Assembly: GCA_016648135.1 (NCBI GenBank) | Contig: JADDOH010000482.1 | Location: 62,001-126,000 of the forward strand | DNA length: 64,000 bases | Reading direction: 5' to 3' | Source of the DNA: Agrypnia vestita | Lineage: Eukaryota; Arthropoda; Insecta; Trichoptera; Phryganeidae | Shown: one piece after another, positions 28,401 to 40,400 of the stretch | Layout of the letters: each line of letters begins with the position of its first letter | Numbering within the stretch: the first letter of the stretch is position 1 | Position numbers and translations under genes: made by a program | The notes under the pieces: model-generated | Databases searched by the model: none | Seen by the model: the letters and a program-made list of their open reading frames with translations, nothing else | Told to the model about the DNA's origin: nothing

Positions 28401-31400
28401 CTTAATGTGAAGCGAGTTCAAATATTACTGTCATACAGATAATTATCTAAACGAATACGTATTATGTAGGTTTGTAGGTTTTTAAGGCCGTCAGATAACA
28501 GCGTGGATTTTTCTGCAGTAGTATTAGACGTATTGGTTATTTTTTTAAGCTATGTGTATTATTCATCATCAAGGCTAATGGATAAATTCTCTCCTAACGA
28601 ATGCTTTATTTTTATATAAATATATTTTATTAAATTAAGATAAATTATAGAAGTTGCACAGAGACGAAGCCTTTGATACGAGAAACGTGTATGGGAGTAT
28701 TTTTATAGGATGGCCCAGGGCCTGCGACCTGTATAAGTTAGATTATGTGATTTCTCTACACAATGTAAGATTCACAATCGTAAGCGTATTTGGAACATAT
28801 ACATGTTTACAGTTGTATATATGTTCTAAATCTGAATCCTTTCATATATTTGAAGGGACTATGCTAGAGATATAGGTAGTTCTTCTCATGAAATAATATA
28901 TGTACATTAAAGATAGCAACAGTCTTTTTGCAATGGTTTTTCTCTTCTAAGTAGGAGAGGAGTAGGTATCATTATAATGTATTAAATAGTAAGTAGTACA
29001 TAAATGTATATACCTCTATATTTTATATCTATGTATATATATTTTAATATACACTTATTCAACTTAATATAGTCATTCAAATATTTAAACAATTTAAAAC
29101 ATATAAAAGTCTAAAAATTGAGGATGTTGAAATGTTTGATATACCATAATTGATATACCAGTCCTGTCAATCGGAATAACGAAACGCACGTAATACGGAT
29201 TTACAAAAATTCCAATACATACCTTTATATTATTTGTAGCGTTTAATATCAATAATTTCTAGCAAAATAAATAGAAAATGTAGGCCTCATAAGAAATCGT
29301 ATTTTTTATTATAAGATACTCCCCATTGAGATCTAAGAACAATTATTTATCTTTTATCTTGTCAGTAATCATGACCATGTATAAATTTTAAACAATTACT
29401 TTTAAGTAAGGACTATATTTCAGGGTCAAAAACTGTATATTAAAAATTAAAAATAAATACATACGTCGACAGACAAAAATATGTATGTCGAAGAAAAATG
29501 TATTCAGCAAATAAATCAGTCAACATCTTAACGCTGTGATATGCACTTGGTAAATACCGTGTATCAGTATGCACGTGTGTGTATGTGTAAGTACAATGTG
29601 TTTGTGATATGCTTACGTGTGATTTGGACTTGTTACGTCATAACGTTATAATGTGATTGTGTTTGCTGTGAGTCAAAATGATTTTATATCAGCAATGCAC
29701 GTCTCAATACCTCAGAAGAATCCACTCTGAAATTCGTAACATTTTGCAATAGCTCAATAGCTTTTAAAAATTTATTTAGAACAAGCTTATCTTCCTATTT
29801 TCTTCAGCGTATGATATTAAAAGATTTGTTCTCTATCTATAGATAATGTTTTTTACTACAATATTCATCATTAGAAAATAATATCTAAAGGCTTCTCTGC
29901 TTACATTTAAAAAATAAATAAATATAAGGTAGTTAGTTAGCTTTAGATTTTTTTATATAATAAGTAGGTATATAGTCTTTGTGTCTAAGAATAACTTATC
30001 ATAATTCTACTTTATTTATTTACGTTCATTCGCATTTGATTCCGCGGTCTTTGTCTGTACACAAAAATAAAATGTTTCAACAAATTTTTTTATCCATCTT
30101 GGAGAAACATATCTGAAATTCACCAAATAATATTTTTAGATATTATAAATATTCAAAAAATTAAAACAAGCTTTTCGACGAAAACTGGTTAAATAAATGC
30201 ATCGTCAATACAATCATTGATAAATATAAATATGAATTTCATTGTAGATACGAATCAATAAGATTTGTTTTTGCTATAACGAAAGTAGATACTCGCGTAC
30301 ATAAACAAACAAATTCGCTTAAACAAATAACAATTACATTACTTATTTTGGATTTTTCATTCATTCAAATTTGCTTTGGTAACGAATCATCCTTGAAGCG
30401 CGTGTTTTCTGTCAGTTTGCCATTCAGTAGTTTGTGTCGTTACATTGTGTCTTAAAGCATGACAATATTATAGTTTCACAGTATTGCGGGTTCACAATAT
30501 TCTTATTTCACAATATTGTAAATTCACAATATTGTGCGATCATAAAATTGTAACTTCACGATATTTTAGATTCACAATATTGTAGGTTCGCAATATTGCC
30601 GGTTCACAATATTTCAGATTCACAATATTGTAGGTTCATAATATTTTAGGTTCACAAAATTCACTGTAACATAAGGTAAAGGGGAGATACTGATGTGTTC
30701 GGCTGGTAATCAGATAAATTCATTGAAATCTATGACGTTGAAGAATTTCATGAAGTCGATAAAGTAAACTCAGTGTTTTATGTTCAAATCCAAGAAGAAG
30801 TAATTGTTTATTTTATTTAAAGACGTAGAGCCATATTTCATATTGTCTTTCTCAAATTTCAAAATTCAAAAAACGAAGGGGTCATGCGCTCTGAAATATG
30901 TTGATAATTTCAGTACAAAAATGGTGAAAACAAAGTTCATTTTTATTAATTATATAAATAATTAAATATCCAAATACGCTTTAAACTTGCTAAAATCTAT
31001 TGGCCTCAAAACTCAGATTTTCTAAATAACTAAGAATATTTTACTCCGTCAAATATTTTTGTGGAAATGTCAAATATTTTTATAGAGATTAAACTTGTTC
31101 GTACGATTGCTTAGAATTTGATCAGAAACAAGATACTCGATTTAATCTCAATTTAGATTTGATTTTTGAATAACGTTTATTTTGATTCTATGGTAATCAT
31201 TTTATTATTTCGCTATGACATCTAATCAAACTGCACCAACGATATCATCTTTACATAACACCTAATTTCAAATTTAAATAGTTTTCAATATTTAAAAAAA
31301 TTTGTCCGACGTTCAGATATACTTAAGTAAAGTTTTTCTGTGTTTGCTAAGTTTTACAGGTTTGGTGGAAAAGTGATTTCGTATTTTTACAATATCATGT

Positions 31401-34400
31401 TTTACTGTGTGCGGGAATCACACAGTGTTGTTATGAGTATTTTGTTATTTCAGTTTATGACTCACCGAACAGTAAATGAATTTTATTTATAAAACACATT
31501 TCACACGTCACGACTTTCTTCTACTGTGGTGCGAATAAAACGCCATCAAATTCTACGTCAAATCCGTAGATATATAATTTCATATCAATACTAGCACTAC
31601 ATGATTCCTACCCGCCATAAAACGTGCACTTTTAAAATAACGCAATTACCTTCCCCCATCAACCATTTTTAATGTGCAGCCCAAAACAGTATATTCCAGT
31701 GAAAATGTGAACCTAGATATTAATACGAATATGTTACAAGCAGCGGATGGCCTGTCCTTTTCGCTGTACGACGATTCACAGGAGTGTAGTCTTTGCCAGA
31801 GGCGATTTGAAGAGCAAGGTACTAAATTGTTGGTTATCAATGAAAAAAAATACACGATCAAAATTCAAGAAAACATTTCACCCGCTTTTTGAGGATAGAT
31901 TTTGAAATTGCAGCTAGGCAGGGGTCTCCATAGTTTCAACATTCACTAGGCGCCTTCAGAAGGACTATAAATATACAAACAGGCTGTAACAGAGGTTGCC
32001 CACAATGCTCAACAGGTGAATTTTTGCTTCAATTGTGAATCAAAAATGTTGAAGCAACAGCATTTTTTTCAATATTTCTGAGGTATTAAACCATTATTGA
32101 CTCGCTGTACCATTATTAAAATAACCCATTTCAAATACGAAAAATTCATTCGCATTAATAAAAGTCAATTAAAATGACAAAAACTTTACAAAAAAATATT
32201 TTTGAAATTTCTGGGAGGCTTTAATCATTTTATTTGAGGTATATCGAAGTAAACAAATTTTTCATATTCCAGATAAGTTACTTTAACGTTTTACAGAATA
32301 TAAGTAAGAAATATTGAAAAAAAATGCAAATTTTGATATCGCGTAAGTATCAATCTAAACATAACTTTTGATTTAATTTCGTGGTTGCTTTAAAATTTTC
32401 GACTTATAATTAGGACAGAAATCCGCCTATAAAGTATTGTGGAATAACTCTATTATACCCAGTATATAAGTACTAATAAACGGAAATGTGTGCTATCATA
32501 GGTAGAAATTTTCAAATAAATCTAAAATTAATTATTATTAGTATTAGTATACATTCCTACACATTTTATACATTATAAACATTTATTGTGGATCAAGTGA
32601 ATGATATCGCACTACGCGTAATGCTCGAGAATTATTCACAATGCCCAGAAAAGTCTGGCAAAGTGATGAATGAATGATAATTTAGTAGTAGTACTCTTGG
32701 CCAATATGTATTTATACTACATACTCTATTGGCAATGTAAATATCTAATTACGAAATAATTAAAAAGTGCTGTTGATTACAATATCCGGTATGTAGCACT
32801 ATGCGTAATGCCTGGTAAATGTGATGAATTAACACATATTTATCACTCTGCCCGATTTTTTTTTTAACAGAGATGCGAACACGGAATACGTGTCACATCA
32901 ATATTCTTATTATTTTCAAACTAACCAATGTTATGCTTGTGCTATAAAAATAGGACTAACTTGCTAGTCTGGAGTGAGGTTCGAACCCGCGACCTTTGGA
33001 TCGCAAGACCAACAAGCTACTCTGCGCATTATGAATAATGCCCGCGCACTATGTATAATTCCTTATTATTCACTTGGTTCCAACTACATACACAGCAGTG
33101 GTGAATTTAAAATATTTTAGTGTTTGATTTAAAACATGTTAACTTTTTTGGATCTGTGATTCAGAAAAGGTGTAAAATGTGTATGTACAAAAAAAAATAT
33201 GTGAAAAAAAATCGAATAACTCAGTATCGACTGTACAACTGTACTCATTGGTTTTCATGATATAGATTATAATTTTTTAATTAAAATTACATTATTTTCA
33301 ATAAATATATTTTTCATAATAAATTAAAAATTCAAGAATCATTTCCCTAACAACATAATTTAAACATTTATGTAACTAAAATTTCTGGTGCTCTTAAATT
33401 TTAGAGTATCAATTTAAATTCAAATTTTTGCTTAAATATTACTTAATATCCTTTTCGAAATTACGAATTCACTTTCACACTCAACTAAAACGAAGCCATC
33501 TATCACTTTTTTTCAGCACTAAATTAAAAACCGTTCAAACCATGGAATTAAGGTCAGAAACGACTAATGATTTTGGATAGAGAATAAAGGATAAAGATGT
33601 ATTATTTTAATAACTTTATATAAAATTTAAGCAATCGAAGGATGCTTTTCTGAATCTACTAAATGATTTTCTATAATAATCAACCAACGTAAAAAAGTAA
33701 AGAGTTTTCCAATTCATTTTTTACATAATAACATTTTATATTTTTTTTACAAGGTAACAAATTCTTTGCTGCATATATTTCGTGTTTATTTTGAAATTGC
33801 TGTTCAATATTTTATTTTTAAATTTACTGACTTATGTGCGTTTCTTATAAACTTTAAAAGCGAACCGACTGAATTCACCACTGCTCAAAGTATCAATTTG
33901 AGCCGTGTATCTATTTACATATTTATTTGACCACATAAAATATTTACACATGAAACCCATATTATTTTTGTATATAAACTTTTAACACAATGATAGTTTG
34001 CTGGAAATTACCGCTTTTAATTCTCAATTTATTGATATATCGCTCACGCTCCGGCAAATCAAAATATTTTTTTTCACATTTTTTATTAATTTAAATTATC
34101 GGAAATATTTAGTAATTTTGAAAAAATTTCTGGTGTTTAATTTTTTGTTAAAAAAAATACGCAAAGCTTATAAATACTAAATGATTTATATTGTTTTTTT
34201 TTGTTTATATGAAATCCAAAACATAAAGTTCTCGATCAAATACTTATTTTTGCGATCAAGAAATATTTAAAAATGTATTTTTAAAAATGGAAATTTATAA
34301 AATTATTTATCAATCAATTAAGAAAATAATATATTTTATTTTGTAACTGATTTATATTGATCCAGATTCATTGGTATATTATGTTGCAAGTAAACATTTA

Positions 34401-37400
34401 AGTGTGTTATTGAAAAAAATATAGATGAACTTTTACTAGTCTGTAAATAGGTAGATAGTTTTTTAATTTCAAATTCAAAAAACGTACTGCATTTACAGAC
34501 AAATGCATAAAGTAAGCTCGACAACATATTGGTATTTCGCATTAAGCTAAATTAACTTTAATTATATATGTATAATATTTATGTTTTATTTTAAAACCAG
34601 TCATTTGGCACGTTTTATTTTAAAATTATTTAATTGTAAATTATCTTTCATTTTACTAATAATACACAATAAAGATTTAATTATGATTCATATTCTAAAT
34701 AACCATCATTTTACGAATAGATATTTTTTTCGGATAAACAGTTATAATTAGCTTTATAAATTGTGCAAACTCCTAACGTAATAAATACTTGATTATTACA
34801 ATATATTATGCACATAGGATTTATGTTGAATAGTTAAAAAGGCTTGAAATTAATCATAAATTAGTATCTATCACTCGCCCACTGTATTCCAGAAAATTGC
34901 TTCCAGCGTTAGTAAAATACTTAGTTAATAGGTGGCACGATATTCTGTATCTTAATGAATAGTCAGAGTAATAAAACATTAATGTTTGTTTCATCTTCTA
35001 TTATATTTGTCTCATTACTTGTTCATTTAACTCAAATTGTTTCAGTTTCCTTTGAATCCTAAAAATCCTTCCGTTTCATATCATAACTATCTCCACAAAT
35101 CTAAGATGTTTTTGTTTTACAACACGTTTTACACTTATATATATAATTCGATTCCTTTACATCCTCTAATGTTACCTTTTGTGTATAGTCTGTGTACCAT
35201 GTTGTGTCTATGTGAACCAGGGAACTACAGCTGCCTGAAGGTGGACTTGATCTTCACCAGAGACAGAGCCTTTTACTTCACGACAGTTTTCATCCCAGGC
35301 ATCATCCTAGTGACCTCATCGTTTATAACATTTTGGCTAGAATGGAACGCAGTGCCGGCTAGATCAATGATAGGTATATTTAGGGTCAAAATGCCTGCCT
35401 TGGAATGCCCATAAAAGTATTAACAGTAACGCTTTCATCCTCATTTTAATACATCAAATCGTAGGATCATCGCCTGATTAGCACAAAAGGTTTTGAGTTC
35501 AACAAGGATAATTTGTTTTTTTATTAATTTTAATATAACGGTTTTGTTTTGTATTTCGATTAATATGGTTTCACTTTTATTTACATGATGAGACTTTGTT
35601 TAATTTAAATCGTCATTCTGGAACTCTTAATCAATTAAGTTTCTTTTAAAGATAATTGAAGTCAGTGTAAATTTGATGTCACACAATAAGCGACCATTAC
35701 TGAAAAAAAATTCCTTGTTTTCAGTCAATTAATCATTTTTCTAGATCAGATGTCATGGTTATTTAAATAGGACACAGCAATTAGTTACAAAATTTCCACC
35801 TTAATATCATATTAAAATAAATATTTTTTATTATTTATTTAATTTAAATATAATATTTAAACAAAGTCTCATCGCAAGTTGTGTTCTAATTTGTATTTGT
35901 TATTATTAACATTAGTGCACTGTCCATAATTACAATTTAAGCTTTTTTATCTCACTAGTGTTCAACTGGTTTATGATCCTTGCTTGCTATCGTAGGGAAT
36001 TACAGCTGCCTTAAAGTGGACCTGATCTTTACAAGGGACAGGTCCTTTTACTTCACCACTGTGTTCATTCCTGGCATCATCTTAGTCACTTCTTCATTCA
36101 TCACTTTCTGGCTGGAGTGGAACGCTGTCCCCGCCAGGGTCATGATAGGTATGTAATCAGCAAGTGAGGAAGTTCATCTCATATTCTTGAATCATCTCAT
36201 ATTTATTGACGTATCCACGTGTACCACAAATATATCAATAACTTTCTAATACAATCGAACTTACGCATAAAAATGAATTATACAATAAGTTATTTTTTAT
36301 TATTTAACCTCCTCTCAATATGTTTCAAAACAATCTATATGTTTTAATTCATTATATTATATCGATATAATAAATGAAAACAAACAAATTATATCAATCA
36401 ATAATTTAAGTGTCTTTATATTTTATGAAAGGATATTATTTAAAGTATCGGCAGATTAATAAAAAAGGTATTTGCCAATTGAACCATCCATACGTAGAAG
36501 GCTGTATACGATTCTTTCTACTTACGAATATGAACGAAAGGATCAAAATCAAAGTATAAAAATATAAGTGGGCTGATTTATTTATGAGATTAAAATCTTG
36601 CAATAGAACATTGAATTTTTCATTCATATTCGCAAGTATTGTGTGAATAATCGTATATGTATGCCCATTTATTTACACATGCTTGATTCAGTTGATTTTT
36701 GCAATCTCCTAATTTTCTAGTGTTTTTATTATCATTCAGTAGGTGCCTGTAATTTTTTTACACTGGTTGAGCCCTTACAACAGGAGAAGATATGTTTGTA
36801 TGTCATATTTACTAATTCCATTTAGGTATAATAACTAATTTCGTAATTACGTTAACGTTTGTAATTAATAATACACTAATCCTATAACACATACCTACTA
36901 TAAATTATAAGGTATTACCATATATAATAGGAATTATGAGTTCATTTCGAGAATTCCTAAGTAGTGCACAACTTAAAAAGCAATTAGGTTAATAATTTAT
37001 TACTCCAGGGTTCCAGAACTGCCTTCACATTCACGGGCTTAAATACCTACTGATCATAGATAATCCCCAAATACACTCATTCCTTAATATTTATCTTGCT
37101 TATTAATATTTCATTAATACAATAATTTTGAAAGGTGTAAGGAAAATATAATAACAAAAAAAAATTTAGGTCGTAAACGCTCCAACTATTTATTTTGTCT
37201 CGTACACAGTTTCATGTAAGGATATTAGTACAAGGTAAGGTTGAAAAAGATATCAAAGGAGGGATTACTGGAACCGAAGTGAATGACTTTCTGAATGTAG
37301 TTACTGCAAATAAGAATTTGCCATCTGAAGCAACACTAATGGTGCATAATGTAATTTTGAAGTGATGCCTGGAATTGGCAAAAGAAGAACAAAAATAGGC

Positions 37401-40400
37401 TAAATGCGATGCGTGCGCGTATAAAATATACATGTGGATAGAGTGAATGGTGAACAATTAGGGTAGAATAGAGACCAGAATAGAATTTATTAGGCATGTC
37501 GATCATTCGATCACGTATTAACAGGGAGAAAAGAATTGAAAAGAGTTGAAGGCAACAGAAATACAAAACTGCGAAAGACCTGACATAATATGGTAATCTA
37601 AACATTGAATAATGGCCTAGTTAGAAGCTTCAACAATTAACAAAATAAAAGTGGTATGTAAGGAGAGAAGGGTATGGCGTTATATCTTCTCTACTATCCC
37701 TGTGGCGAAAATGATGTAATGGTAAGTTGGTTAGTTATAATTTCCTCAAACTTGCAAAATATCTTGTATAATATTTATATCTTGTATAATATTTAACCTT
37801 TTTGTTTTCAATAATATCAAGTAATAATAATCAATAATATAACACCAACTTAGAAAAGAACTTGTATCAACTCCTCATAATGAGGCATGTTCTTAATCAA
37901 CGTTAAAGCGATTTTAGTCAAAAATTTAACAAAAATATTTTTTTGTGCAATGAAACTATTTGTCTTAAAAATAATGTTTGTAATCTGTACCTATTAAACT
38001 CAATGTCTGTCTGTCTGTCTCTTCTCTATACAAATCCACAACGTTTTTCCGATTCGATTCAAATTTTGCATACTTATGCTTTGGGACCCGGCGGGTAACA
38101 TAGGCGTATTTCTCCCTATTCTCATACCCCTTTCCCTCCCCCTGCCATATTTTCGATGCAAATCTGTACCGTTTGACCGATCGGGCTCAAAATTTGGAAA
38201 CTTATTCTTTAGGACTCAGCGGGTAACATAGGCGATATTTCCCCCCTATTTTCATATCCCTTCCCCTCCCCCTAACATATATTCGATGCAAATCTGTACC
38301 GTTTGACCGATCGGACTCAAAATTTGGAAACATATTCTTTAGGACTCGGCGGGTAACATAGGCAACATATCCCCCCTATTCTTTTAACCCTTCCCCTGCC
38401 CTCACATATTTTCGATGCAAATCTGTACCGTTTGACCGATCAGACTCAAAATTTGGAAACTTATTCTTTAGGACTCGGCGAGTAAAATAGGCGATATTTC
38501 CCCCCTATTCTCAAACCCCTTCCTCTCCCCCTGACATACATTCGATGCAAATCTGTACCGTTTGACAGATCGGACTCAAAATTTGGAAACATATTCTTTA
38601 GGACCCGGCGGTTAACGTATGCAACATTTCCCCCCTATTCTTTTAACCTTTTTAACTTTTTTCGATGCAAATCTGGTATAGATTCGAATCGAACCTTTTT
38701 TTACCTTCTCAAATTTATTTTAAACTTAATGCTTAACCCGTGCAACGCCGGGTAAGGACAGCTAGTAGGAAAATATAATTAATAATACGTAAAACATCGA
38801 TTTATCCGTAGAATTCTTCAATCCAAGCTGAGCAAAAAAATATACGACTTCTTTAAGAGTCACCTTTGAGAGACGTCTTGATTTATAGACAATTAACCAA
38901 GCATACGGAAAAATGAAAAAAAAATTGACGCTAATTAAATTTTCCATTTATTTATATGTATCGAATATTTCATTCATCATAAATAATATCTTTAACTAGA
39001 TAATATAAAATTTGTCACATTATAAAATGTTGATAATTTTGTGGTCTGTCGTAGCAACCACCAGGCACCCGGTTATTTTCCATATCTTGGTAGGCCAAAG
39101 GTTAAGGAGTAATTAAATACAACTATATATGACTATGTGAGTACGCACAGATGAAAATACAAATAAAGAAAGCTTATTAACCCATCTACTGATCTCACTT
39201 ATAAATATTTTTCATTTTTCGTAAGTACTTCCTCTTAATAAATATATATTTTGCATGATTTTTGACTCAGTAGTTACACCAAAAATCATTATTACTTATT
39301 ATTACTCTTCTAATCTATTATATTATTTCTTGTCTTTAATAATTTGGCGGCATGATTTTGATGGTTATAATTTAGTTTTACATAGATAGATTTAATTTCA
39401 TGGTATAAATGCAAGAAGCTTCAACTCAATCAAAAAAAATCTGTTAATTAATGATGAATTTTTATTTAGTAGTTTTGTTGAGATACTAAAATAGCGATAT
39501 GTTATTTTTAATGCATGTATATACAAACATTTTTATAAATATATTTGTATATAATTTATCAATAGAATTATTATTGTCTTTGAGTTAATCGATTTTATAT
39601 CCTATCAACGCCGTTTAATTACAAATTACAATTTTTGGTGAAATATTACATCTGTTCACTTTCAATATCGCAAATATTAGGTGTTCCTCGAAATAATGAC
39701 CAATTTTAAACATAATATTAGAGATAATAATTTGTATTTACTAAGGGAAGAGCCTTTAATACTTAACAAACAAACATTTTTTTCTGAAGCATTGAAGCAA
39801 TGCAAATTAAATTGTTTTAAATTAAATCAAATTTCTAACTGTCAAACAGAAACAAATTTTTAGCAAAGAACGTAAATAGTGATGTTTCAATAAAATCGGC
39901 CATTATTTTTGGAACAACCTAATATACATGTGGTTGACATAGTAGGTAGGTGGATTTGTATGTTCAATTTAATTGCAAAAAATTTAAATTACCAAATTTT
40001 CTCTCAAGTTATCGCTAACCAATCTCTTTTTTCTCATGTAACAAAACATTTTGTTTCAGAAAATTTTCTAGAAATCATTGGTAAATTAAGTTACTCAGTC
40101 AAACTAAAATGAATACGAAGGTGTGATTATAAATTTGCATATAATAGTACCTATTGGGTGTTTTGTTGTAGATGGATATGAACATTTAGAAAATGAAATA
40201 AATAACACACATAAACATCGTGGCAATGGTCGTGGTATTGGCTTTACGGGAAAAATAATTTTATGCCATTAGTGTTTAAAAATAGGGTGTTTTTTCGAAT
40301 TAGTAACACTTTTTCCAGCGACAGCCAACTTGACATCTGATAGCTGTTTTGTTTTCGGTTTGGTTTTCCATTTTACTATGAATCGATTTACGTCAGAATA

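Larger units (their letters stand above)
21102..35220 (+). other. pHCl: pHCl intron E3-E4a (14.1 kb)
   Basis: The longest intron. It contains a diverged SINE copy (21680-21815), two 3'-end fragments of non-LTR retrotransposons on the - strand (22422-22840, 23160-23365), a MITE (27068-27375), a 16-bp minisatellite (30473-30664), a foldback element (31975-32466) and another SINE copy (32869-33021). G+C-richer patches at 25350-25530 and 31650-31825 match no family I recognise. No nested gene is supported. Confidence 0.85.

Noticed and set aside
30473..30664. CRISPR-like array of short repeats
   Set aside because: Units follow each other directly with no spacers, and the context is an intron of an animal gene. 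It is a minisatellite.
35037..35414. A 125-codon single-exon protein
   Set aside because: Only 35221-35373 is conserved channel sequence. The flanks of this open frame are intron read-through on either side of the splice sites.
35996..36148. E4b as a pseudo-exon or assembly duplication
   Set aside because: The synonymous differences are spread over 29 codons with only two amino-acid changes, and the splice sites are intact. That pattern needs selection and rules out a recent copying artefact.
37200..37680. Remnant of a coding element
   Set aside because: The + strand reading gives only short peptide stretches between stops with no recognisable motif. I mention it in the intron note but do not call it.
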